A stretch of DNA of 64,000 nt from Lycium barbarum (lineage: Eukaryota; Streptophyta; Magnoliopsida; Solanales; Solanaceae), in NCBI RefSeq assembly GCF_019175385.1, contig NC_083348.1:43918950-43982949 (forward strand), given 5' to 3'. The translations under genes were made by a program, and so were the position numbers. Within the stretch, counting starts at the first letter, position 1. Each line of letters opens with the position of its first letter. Under the pieces are notes generated by a model that worked only from the letters and a program-made list of their open reading frames with translations, had not been told where the DNA came from and did no database searches. Shown piece by piece: positions 21,151 through 30,894 of the stretch.

Positions 21151-23996
21151 TTTGTCTTTCATTATTAAAAAAAAAACATTTTTAAAATAATAATTTATTT
21201 AATTGTTTAAATTTTCAAAAATCAAAACTAGCAAATACATTATTCCCTTCAATTCAAGGAGTTTGAGTAATTAAAATAATTGACCATTTCACCCCTTAAT
21301 CTCTAATTTTGTATAATTGTATAATTTGTCAAAATTATTCATAATTTGTCTATAGATGTTTTAATTAGGATAATTAATCAATTAGATGGTCATTATTGCA
21401 AATTGGCTTTTAATTGTTTATTATTTTTGTTATGGCCACAATTAAATTAACTAATTCATGGTTTAAGGAAATTAGGGTCATTTTTGTAAATTTAGCCTCT
21501 TAGTGGCCTTGATTGAAATAACTAAATTCATTGGCTCAAATTAATTAAGGTCATTAGGGTAATTTAATTTTAATGGGCTAATAGGGCCAAATATGGCCAT
21601 AATTGAAATAATCAGTCAGATTAAAATCAATTAAGGCCATATTCGCAAAATTAAGCTCATTTACACAGTTGGCCGCTTTTTAAATTATTTAATAGGTTAA
21701 TTATGTCCTAATTCAATTATAATTAAAATATTATGATCAATAATCGATAGTTTTTTAGTTTTGCCCGTTTATTAAATTATCTGCTTTACCCTTTATCCGC
21801 GTAAAATGGTGCCCGTTTATTTTATATGCCATCCTCATTTCTTTATGACTTGGACTGACTCCAGTCCAAAAATGGACCAAGACCCGCCCCAAGTCCGGTC
21901 AGCTTAAGGGGATAACACCCCCTTTTTCATTTCATTCATACCGAATGACCCCTATCCTCACCCCACTCTCTCTCTTTCCCTTTTTCTTCCAAACCCTAGA
22001 GCCGCCTCACCCTACCCTTCTCTCTCCTAGTCCAAAAATGGCAAACTTTCAGGTTTTGCAGAGATTGCACAGTGCTGGTGCGTCTTTAAGCGTCAAACAT
22101 TAATGCTCACTCTCATTCTTGCTCGAATTCGTCCCAAACACGGTATTAAAATATTTGCTTTTACAGATTCTAGGTCGGATCCGCGATTTTCTGTTGATTT
22201 AATATCATATTGCTTTATTATTTTTGTAATTTCATATTGGTCTTTGAATGATAGCCCAGATCGACCCAAAATAGAACAAATCTGGCTGTATACGTAGTTT
22301 TATTTTAAATCTCAGACGTTAAATTCGTGTAATGAGAGTTTTCTTTTGAAAAATGGATTTGTTCCACATCGTTGGTTTCACTAATTTACACATCTTTGGG
22401 GTTCTATTTATAGAACCCCGGCCTTACGAGTTAAACAGGTTGAAAAATAACTAAAAAGGCCTGAATTTGAGTATAAAAAACTCGAGATTTAGGCTTCTCA
22501 GTAAAGACTTTAAGACTTAGCTTTTAAAGTTCATGTTTTTTTTTTAGTTCTAAAAAATTGGTGTCTTTGTTCTTTTTTTCTTGTGGCTGAGTTTGGGATT
22601 TGGGAGCACATAGGCTTCAAATTCGTTCTTGTCCCTGGCTGCACCTAAAAAAGGTAACATTTTAATCTTGTTATTTATTTTATGATTTTCAGTAGCTTTA
22701 TTATGTGATAATACTCTGTTTGCTGTAAGTTTGTTTTGGGTTTGATTAGTGGTAATTTGCTGCTCTAGTAATGCTTAAAATTCATTAGGAGCTTGAGATA
22801 GAGATCACATTCTTGTCCTCACTAATGATATGCTTGGCCTTAATAGTGGTTGCTAGTATGAACTAAATGTGTGTGCATAGATAATGTTTCTTGATGTTGC
22901 TCCATTGGTGAAGATGTCTAGACTGAGGTATACTTTATTAGATGCCAAGGTCCCTGCTTGGTTGTTCATCCTTTAAACATAATGAAGTATAGTTATATGA
23001 TTGATATTAGTAACTTTAATAACCTTCTAGATTAATATTAATCCTGTTTAAATGTATGAGACTGCCAAAGAACTGTGATGACCCATCTTGAGTAGTTTAA
23101 GGTAGTTGCTATCCTGGAGTCTTCAACCTGCTTTCCTGAGTCCCTACACACTTGTTTATGTCATAATTAGTGGTAAAAGTCATAATTAGAGTAAGTAAAG
23201 AATCATGATTGGACTAAAACAAGACTTAATGAATTTAAGCATACTTATATGAGTCTTAAGATTTGGTCAAGGTACTAGAATGAGATTGAATGAGATCTAA
23301 TTGCATTCGAATAGGCCTAAGTCAACCTAAGTATGTTTAAATATGTCTGGATTGGCCTAAAATGACTTTGAATAGTTGTCTGTTATACACTGAAGGTAAA
23401 TATAAAGCAATCAATACCCCTGAACATAATATAGAAATTCTAAGAGGAAGATAGAGACCAAGGTCTATTTGTTTGGTACAATGTGCTCCCAAATGGTTCA
23501 TTAGAGGCTAGTATAGGCTCACGAAGCTGTAACATCACTTAAGATGAATTAGGACACCTAGATACTACTAGGATAATTATGTGACATGATTGTTTATTTG
23601 AACAAAACCTAGTCTTGTTGTTATGTCACCAGACCCTCCCCCTTCTATATCTGGTCCATGCTTGGGTCTTCAAAGAGATCTAGTGACATTGAAAAGGTGA
23701 TTGAATCCTGACATGCTCTCTGATTGTTAAGATGGTTGATCAACCAATGAAATGGAACTACTTCAGTCTCAGGATTGATATTTAGTTTGAAGCTTAAGTT
23801 TATATTGTTAAGATATCAAGTTCTTCACAGACATAATGTCAAAAAGGAATTCAAGACAGCTTTCATAATTAAGATCCTAGGTTAAGTTAATTGAAACTAT
23901 TAATTTATGTGGTCCACTAGGTGCTTAGCTGGGATATGATTTAAAGGCAGTGTTAAACTAATCTTAACCACAAAGTCTTAGTGGCTGTCACTGGGT
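21151..23996 (+). mobile_element. Ogre/Tat-like LTR, U3 to mid part
   Basis: 21200-21760 is built of diverged repeats of about 80-100 bases around 'ggccataattgaaataa' and 'aattaaggtcattagggtaa', typical of Ogre-like U3. A TATA box inside a palindrome is at 22398-22419. A leader with 'ctggctgcacctaaaaaaggtaac' (22637-22660) resembles the splice-donor-like junction at 165-185. The long AT-rich rest (22660-23996) is interrupted by element A. The ORF at 22103-22297 has no signature. Continuation on the other side of the insertions is given by the target-site duplications. Confidence 0.5.
22398..22419 (+). promoter_or_regulatory. TATA box embedded in a perfect palindrome
   Basis: Arms GGGGTTCTA and TAGAACCCC around TTTA; the TATTTATA core spans the loop. 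It lies about 240 bases upstream of the splice-donor-like leader, so it is a plausible LTR core promoter. Confidence 0.5.
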
Positions 23997-24367
23997 ATGA
24001 GTGTAACACCTCGTAGCTTCGAGTGAAAGTTCGACTCATAAGATGACAATATAATGGAACCAATATGAGGGTTATAGGAAGTGTCTTGAAAACTAATTAA
24101 GTCATAAGAAATGTCTTTGGGCAAAGCAAAGTTGAAAACCACTCTACAGGGCATGTTTGCCAATGAGTTTGTGGAAGGTCTTACTTCCTATGATCATAAC
24201 CCCTTTAAATATTTAGAATTTGGGAAACCTTCCTTGATGAAAGTTGTAGATCTTTGAAATATCTTTCCAACGATAGGTCGCCCAGCCCAAACGGAGCTAC
24301 GTACAAAAAGTTATGCACATTTTACTGAAGCCTGTCTTCGCTGGGAAATGGGTGACTTCGACGGGAA

Positions 24368-24585
24368 GATCGACGTTTCGTCGATCTGATCGACGGTTCG
24401 TCCTTTGAACCGTCGATTGCGCATTGTTCACTGGAAATTGGATCAATTCGACGGAGCAGATCGACGTTTCGTCGATCTGATCGACGGTTCGTCCTTTGAA
24501 CCGTCGATTGTGCATTGTTCACTGGAAATTTGGCCAATTCAACGGAGGAGATCGACGAAACGTCGAATGAGCCGTCGATTGGAAG
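24368..24585 (+). repeat. 91-bp tandem repeat of paired hairpins (5' LTR of A)
   Basis: Unit 1 holds GATCGACG-TTT-CGTCGATC (24368-24386) and ATCGACGGTTC/GAACCGTCGAT around a 7-base loop (24389-24417). Unit 2 repeats both 91 bases later (24459-24477 and 24480-24508). A third, worn unit follows at about 24548-24585. Confidence 0.9.
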
Positions 24586-24827
24586 TACGTTTTCGGCTGA
24601 TCTAACTTCGGGAGGCCATAACCCTATTATAAGTTGGGACTTTGGAAAAACGTATAACATGATAGTTGTAGATAATGGAAATAGCTTTCCAACGGTATAT
24701 TATGGGCCTCGAGGAGACATCTGGTTAGGGAGATATGAACGTTTTAAGACAGAAAGGTCATGCTGGACAGTGGACTTGGTCCAACCCGAACTCAAGTTGG
24801 GTCAGACCCATTTCCACTTAATATTTA

Positions 24828-24840
24828 AGGGAAATGTCCA
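24828..24840 (+). promoter_or_regulatory. TATA-like core promoter of element A LTR
   Basis: 'cttaatatttaagg' sits just after the hairpin-rich U3 and about 15 bases before the conserved 'ccaaccctagcagcc' leader start. The same sequence recurs at 31721-31733 in the 3' LTR. Confidence 0.4.
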
Positions 24841-25790
24841 ACCCTAGCAGCCTCCTTCCCTCATATTTTCAGATTTTAGAGAGAGAGAAAGGATAGTTAG
24901 AGAGAGAAAGGAGAGGATCCAACAAGTTGAAGGCCTCAAATCCCAAGGCTCGTGAAGGAAAAAGTGTAGTACAAGTTCTTGCCGTCGTTCTAAGCTACAA
25001 ATCAAACTTTGGAAGTTGATTTCGTGGTGGATGCTCACAAAAGGTAATATTCCTACTCTCAAATCATTTATAGTTGAGAATTGATGAATTCTTGGGAGAA
25101 TAACAAATGGGTTTGATAAAGGAAATTATATGAATTATGCTAGAGTTTTGGATTGTTGATTTGGGATTGTTGTATTCATGTGGGTGATGAAGAATGACGT
25201 TATTACACCTAATTGAGATTGTAGAATCACCTAGAAGTAATAGAATGGGAATTGGGTGAAGAAACACCATTAATGGAGATTGTGAAGCTTTATGCCCACT
25301 AAGTGTTTGATAAAATGCTTAGATGACCAAATCATGAATATTATTGCTAATATAGAATCCCTTTGACTTGTATTGCTATAGATCAAAGTTGAAAGGGGTG
25401 ACGAACATTGTATTACGCTCAAAGGCTGGAATTAAGGTATGTGAGGCTAACTATCTACGTTAGGGAATGTTCATAATTCTCCCTACGCCTCATTCTTCAT
25501 ACTTGTTAGCAATTTGACTCAGAATATAGTTTAGCCCTAGTTTCATGATATGATATAGAACTGTTATCTTCTAAGGTTGCAGTTACAGAATTCGTTCATG
25601 GTTGTCACTTTGAACATCATGAACTCAACACGTAATCTTTATAGACTTATGCATTATTATCACATGAGTCTCAGTCAGTGTATAACTAGTTATTTGCAAG
25701 AGTCCCATAATCAGAAACAGTTATCATGCTATCAGATATAGCCAGTCTCAGTTTTGTAAATTGTTAATGTTGAACACCTGTATCTGTACT

Positions 25791-25950
25791 TTTGGGCCCT
25801 AGGCCACAGTTTATGCATACGTATTGCTTGGGCCAGAGGCCACAGTTTTTGTGTACATTATTTGGGCCCTAGGCCACAGTTTATGCATACGTATTGCTTG
25901 GGCCAGAGGCCACAGTTTTTGTGCACATTATTTGGGCCCCAGGCCACAGC
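25791..25950 (+). repeat. 70-bp tandem repeat in LTR of A
   Basis: Units start at 25791, 25861 and 25931 ('tttgggccc..aggccacag'); each also contains an inner half-repeat 'cttgggccagaggccacag'. Copied in the 3' LTR at 32684-32843. Confidence 0.85.
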
Positions 25951-26604
25951 TATATTTACAGTTTTACAGGTGATTCTTCATTCAGAACAAGGAGTACTTC
26001 AGCTTCTTGCTTTCCTGTTTAGTACAGTTACAGTTATCAGTTTCAGTTTCAGTTCCAGTATTTTATTGCTTCAGTTGCTTTACATACCAGTACAATTCAA
26101 ATGTACTGATGTCCCTTTTTATTTGCTTGGGGGCCTGCATCTCGCGATGCAGGCAACGATATACAGGTTGACGACTCAGCTATTTAGGAGTGTACGTATC
26201 AGCTACTGGTGAGCCCCAAATTCCTTCGGGGCGTTGTCATCTATCTAGTTAATTCAGTTTATAGGCAGTTTTATTATTCAGTACTCTTAGAGGCTTCATA
26301 GACACAGTTCAGATAGTCAAATATTTGTTATGTTAGCCTTGTAGACAGTTATACTTAGTCATTCAGTTGTTTGGGTTTAGCCATGTTAGCTACTTTCAGA
26401 TATATTTCAGATTGTCTAAGTATTTCCGCATTATGATTTCAGTCAGACCTTTAGTATATTAGCATGTGTTTAATTGTTTCCACATTCAGTTATGTTTTGA
26501 TATCACATGTTGATTCAGTCAGCCAGTTGGTTCGCTCGGTCACATGCAGTCAGGCACCGGGTGCCGTGTTACGTCCAGGCCCAGGTTCGGGGCGTGACAA
26601 AGCT

Positions 26605-26616
26605 TGGTATCAGAGC
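26605..26616 (+). promoter_or_regulatory. Primer binding site, tRNA-iMet
   Basis: TGGTATCAGAGC, an exact 12-base match to the complement of the initiator tRNA-Met 3' end, 5 bases after the 5' LTR. Primes minus-strand cDNA synthesis. Confidence 0.95.
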
Positions 26617-29000
26617 CCTAGGTTCAAGTGTCTTAGGGAGTCTATGAAGCCGTGTCCAGCGGGGTCTCTTTTATATGTGTGAGGGCCCCACACATATAAA
26701 TAGTTGACCACCAAGACATTCAGGATTTGTCTCATTTCTTTCTACTCTAGATTGTGCCATAAAGCTTAGAGCGATAAGTAACTTCTCTTCCTATCGAATT
26801 ACGTACGTTTCGAATGCGCAGGAGACGAACAGGTAATTCAAGGTCCAAGTAAGGATGTTTACCCATAGGGGGTACAATTGAGCAGTACTTACTGGTTACG
26901 AATGAGACTTCAAGTGCTATTAAAAGTGGAATACAATGTAAGATGCCCGAGAAGGGGTGTAGTAGAAAGAATAGTAAGTTGAATGATAATGATGTTCTTG
27001 AGAAAGGAGAATGGGATACCACAGGGAGAGGATATTAGAGAAATTAGAAAAGGAGCTAAGTCTGCAGAAAACATAAATCATGAAGGATCTCAAGAAAGTG
27101 GTGGCAGACAGTTTTCTACCGAAGGTCATCAGGACCCACTCCATCTGCAGTTAAAGATTGAAAGGGAAAATAAACAGGAAAGAGTAACAGGTACAGTTTG
27201 AGTTGGACATATGAGGTAAGTTCATCATTTTTATACTGTTGTTGAAATTGGAAGCCCTGTATGGCTATGATATGATATGACATATATATATATATGTTGG
27301 CCTTGTAAGGCATTGTTGGTATTTCCTGCGTGCAGGTTTTGGGATAGTAAGAAATACAGAGGAAACTCTGCCAAATTTTTTCCTAGAAATAGAAGGAGAA
27401 TGAGATATAAGTTCGTAGTATGTCTTGAAAGGTCGTGTCAACAGTAATGATAGGATTTGACCAAGTTGCAAGTCTGACTTCGAGAAATAAAGTTAACTGT
27501 AAAATTGATAGTAATAGTAATTATGAGGTCAATATCGATATGGTAAAAAGTAATGCTAGGATAATTTGGAAGGACTTGTGATACTAAGAGATGATATGGA
27601 AAAGGCTGGCCAATCTTAATGGAGTATTATATTGAGGTATCGACTGAATTGATAAGCAGGGATAAATTACGACGAGTTTATATTTAAAATAAGTAATAGT
27701 ATGATTGAGACAAGAATACCAAGGAGGAAGAGTTGTGACGAATATGAATGATTTTAGTTTGTTTAAGTTTTAGTCAGATCAGAGTTAGAGAGTACGACAA
27801 CTGTAAGTTAATTCAGAAGTAATTATTATTATGAGATAAGGAGATGTGACAGTCCTCTCTTAAGCTATGTGAGTAAGTGTTTATTCCAGATGGGTATAGT
27901 CTGATATGACTTTGAAATGTATAGAAAGTTTGGGTATCTTTCGTATAAGATAGATAAAGGTTTCTTAAGTGTGATCCATAGTTCAGAAAAGATAGTATAC
28001 AGCCATAGAATAGAGTCAGATGATGAGGGAGAGTTAGAAATAACTTAGGTTATTCAGAGCAGAATAAGAAAATATGAAGCTAGCAGGTGATTAACAGAAA
28101 AATAGTAAGTAAGTTTTGAGTAGATACAATGCATTAGCAATTTTAGCAGAACTATTAGAAATATGATTTGATTTCCTATTCAAATGAACACCTTGAGTGG
28201 GTGACAGTTCAGATACATCCGAATATGTGTGTTAGAAACCAAGGGCTTAAGTTAAGTTTAGAGTAGAGTGATTAGTGGAAGAAGAAATCAACTAAGTCGT
28301 AAGACAGCAAACTACAGAAGAATAACCTTTAAGAGTTGTAAAAAAAAAAAGGGTTTGTCCTAAGATTTACAGTGTGAGCAGAGTTAAGTCGTTAAGATGG
28401 AGTATGCCAGTTATGAATACAGGAGCAACCCGTTCATGTAAGTAAATTTAGTTTTTCCCCATGAGAAATTGCTCAGATGTGAGTCAAAAAAAAAAAAATC
28501 GTCAGTGTTGTAGAGTACAAAGGAATTACAGAAGATAAGGAAGGTTAATTGGATCTCATCAAAAGAGAAGAATTTGTAAGTATAAGACGTTAGCCTTGGT
28601 CTAAGGGGGAGATGCATAAATCGCTAGTAAGTCCAGTGAGATAATTGAAGACCCGAAGGGTTAGTATGAGATATGAAGAACCTTAATTCAGTTAGGTTGG
28701 CATAATGAGATAGTCTCCATAGGGAATATGCCTAACCCGAAATGAGTAGAATGATTGTCGGACGAATCGTGTTAAGTTCAATTACTATCGATTAGGAGAT
28801 CCCAGAAAAGTTATAAGATCATGCCTAGTTATGTGTCAAAAGGGTAGTGCCATTGCACAAGACTCTAATATTTAAGGGGCTAGTGAAAGACTTAGCACAC
28901 AACAGTACTATGAGTATTTTACAGTACTATGAGTATTTTAGGAAGTATCTCAGAAAAAAAAAATCAAGTATAGGAAGTACAGCTCATGATTTAGGCAGAC
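26617..29000 (+). mobile_element. Interior of element A without recognisable genes
   Basis: 26617-26760 is a leader of the usual Tekay form ('gtgtcttagggagtctatgaag..'). From there to about 29000, where gag, protease and RT would lie, no family motif is visible in any frame. The sequence is A/G-rich on the + strand, contains a short (TA)n tract at about 27281-27295 and A-runs at 28340 and 28488, and a polypurine-tract-like 'taagggggagatg' at about 28601. ORFs 26983-27201 and 26747-27022 are anonymous. The region appears replaced or heavily decayed rather than simply mutated. Confidence 0.6.
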
Positions 29001-29004
29001 AAGA

Positions 29005-29580
29005 GAACTAAGGTGAAAGAAGTTCACCGCTTATCCAAGCTAGGGAATTCGACTTCCAGACTCTGAAGCGGGTGGAGTTATTGCCCGGAACATGGCATTC
29101 CTTCTTAGTCATTAAAGTTAGAGAGAAGCAGTTTGGTGATTCCTACTTGTTAAAGATGAAAGAGGGGATTCACGAATATAAAGCCTTAGCTTTTGCACAA
29201 AGGGGAGATAACGGTACCTTGAGATACCAAGGCAGATTATGCGTTCCAGATGTAGATGGGCTCAGAGAGCTAATTATGTCAGAAGCTCACCATTCTAGGT
29301 CTACCTCGTTCAGATAGGAGGAATGATTTAATTTGAGTGATTGTGGACAGACTTACGAAGTCAGCGCACTTCTTGCCAGTTAAGACCACAGATTGAACAG
29401 AAGATTATGCGAAGTCATATGTTAATGAAATTGTCGGATTGTATGGGACCCTAGTGTCCATTATTTCAGACTATAGTGCTCAGTTCACAGCGAACATCTG
29501 AAAATCCTTTCAGAAAGGATTGGGTACGAAGGTGAACCTTAGTACAGCTTTTCATCCTCAAACAAATGGTCAGACAGATA
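29005..29580 (+). pseudogene. pol: Integrase N-terminal and core fragment of element A, broken
   Basis: After a frameshifted start ('RLPDSEAGGVIARNMAFL' near 29040-29100) the frame reads VREKQFGDSYLLKMKEGIHE and GRLCVPDVDGLRELIMSEAH to 29295. Then the zinc-binding HHCC part and the first catalytic Asp block are deleted: the text jumps from AHHSR to the GLPRS equivalent. It resumes with VDRLTKSAHFLPVKTTD, stop, TEDYAKSYVNEIVGL and SIISDYSAQFTANI-stop, keeping the second Asp, and FHPQTNGQTD at 29550-29580. The third catalytic residue (Glu in the usual GQAERT block) is missing because a repeat tract begins here. Comparison is with element B. Confidence 0.8.
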
Positions 29581-29582
29581 CG

Positions 29583-29950
29583 CTATTCAGATCTCATGTT
29601 ATAATGTTCATGTTAGTTCAATACTCCGATATTTATGTCAGCTTAGTACTCAGATATCAGTCCAGTACTCATGTATTCATGCCAGTCCCGTACTCAGTTA
29701 ATCCAGTATTCAGTCAGCTCAGTATTCAGTTAATGTTACTCAGTTAATCCAGTATTCAGTCAGCTCAGTATCCAGTTAATGTTACTCAGTTAATCCAGTA
29801 TTCAGTCAGCTCAATATTCAGTTAGTGTGTTAGTTTCGTATTCAGTTAATCCAGTATTCAGTCAGCTTAGTATTCAGTTAGTTCAGTAGACATTCAGTTC
29901 AATGTCTCAGCAATTCAGTAATCATGTATTCATTCGGTTCAATAACCATG
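29583..29950 (+). repeat. CAGT-rich tract with 46-bp tandem repeats inside integrase
   Basis: Units of 46 bases start at 29691, 29737 and 29783 ('tactcagttaatccagtat..'), with worn units before and after (29583-29690, 29829-29950). It replaces the part of the integrase that should hold the catalytic Glu. Confidence 0.85.
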
Positions 29951-29964
29951 TGTCCTTGATTTCA

Positions 29965-30692
29965 ATGGTAATTGGGATGACCACCTGCCTCTTATTGAGT
30001 TTACTTACAAAAACAATTGCCATGCTAGTATTGGGATGGCACCATTTGAAGCTCTGTATGGGCGAAGGTGTAGATCACCAATTGGTTGGTTCGAAGTTGG
30101 TGAAGCAGAGTTGTTAGGACCAGATTTGGTTTATCAGGCTATGGAGAAAGTCAAGTTAATACAGGAGCGTTTGAAAACGGCCCAAAGTCGCCAGAAGTCT
30201 TACGCAGATGTGAGGCGAAGGGACTTAGAATTTTTAGTTGACGATTGGGTGTACCTTAAAGTGTCACCTATGAAGGGTGTCATGCGATTTGGCAAGAAAG
30301 GGAAGCTCAGTCCCAGATATATTGGACCTTACAGAATTTTACGAAAGGTTGGTCTAGTAGCTTATGAACTTGAGTTGCCACAAGATCTAGCTGCTGTTCA
30401 TCCAGTGTTTCATGTATCCATGTTGAAGAAGTGTGTGGGAGACCCTTCGTTGGTTGTTCCTGCCGATGCTATAACAGTTAAGAATGGCCTTACCTATGAG
30501 GAGATCCCTATAGCCATTCTTGATCGTCAAGTTCGCAAGTTGAGGACTAAGGAAGTTGCCTCAGTGAAAGTCCTGTGGAGGAGTTAGAAAGTTGAGGAAG
30601 CTACATGGGAAGCTGAGGAGGATATTAAATCTAGGTACCCGCAATTGTTTCAGCCTACAAAAGAGATTTATGATGAAGCACCAAGATTTTGA
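29965..30692 (+). pseudogene. pol: Integrase C-terminus and chromodomain of element A
   Basis: Frame runs GNWDDHLPLIEFTYKNN, MAPFEALYGRRCRSPIGWFE, then GPYRILRKVGLVAYELEL and HPVFHVSMLKKCVGDPSLVV, an ORF of 183 codons from 30036 to a TAG at 30585-30587, and continues in the same frame KVEEATWEAEEDIKSRYPQL to TGA at 30690-30692. The last 55 residues are a Tekay-type chromodomain, thought to direct insertion to heterochromatin by binding methylated histone H3. Element B has Gln where A has the TAG, so the stop is a CAG-to-TAG change inside the chromodomain. Confidence 0.85.
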
Positions 30693-30858
30693 GGTATGTA
30701 AGCTTTCTTTTCATGCTTTTGGGTCATGTGTGGCCAATTTATAATGCTATTGTGATGTAGACTTGAGAGGCAATGATATTATGGGTTGCTGTAACAGGTT
30801 GGTAGTGCCTTATTACAGGGGAAACTCTGGCTAAATTTTTGTAGAATCCCGAATGCTT

Positions 30859-30878
30859 ATCATTCGAGGACGAATGAT
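30859..30878 (+). promoter_or_regulatory. Conserved hairpin before the polypurine tract
   Basis: ATCATTCG-AGGA-CGAATGAT, 8-bp arms, 4 bases before the polypurine tract. Element B has the same structure on its strand at about 42138-42159. Confidence 0.7.
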
Positions 30879-30881
30879 CCC

Positions 30882-30890
30882 AAGGGGGAG
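30882..30890 (+). promoter_or_regulatory. Polypurine tract of element A
   Basis: AAGGGGGAG, then ATAT, then the 3' LTR. Primer for plus-strand synthesis. Confidence 0.9.
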
Positions 30891-30894
30891 ATAT

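Larger units (their letters stand above)
24002..26599 (+). repeat. 5' LTR of element A (2598 bp)
   Basis: TGTAACACCTCG...GGGGCGTGACA. Contains a 91-bp tandem repeat with two hairpins per unit (24368-24560), a TATA-like AATATTTAA at about 24830, a 'ccaaccctagcagcc' leader, a 70-bp tandem repeat (25791-25950), and a stem-loop GCCTGCATC/GATGCAGGC at about 26131-26152. ORFs of 60-116 codons inside it are repeat-driven and have no protein signature. Mismatches to the 3' copy seen near 24067, 24205, 24287, 24308, 24317, 25925, 26428 and 26461. Confidence 0.92.

Noticed and set aside
24297..26212. ORFs of 60-116 codons on both strands in the LTRs of A (also 31190-33105)
   Set aside because: They are translations of the hairpin and 70-bp repeats and occur on both strands at the same place; no protein family.
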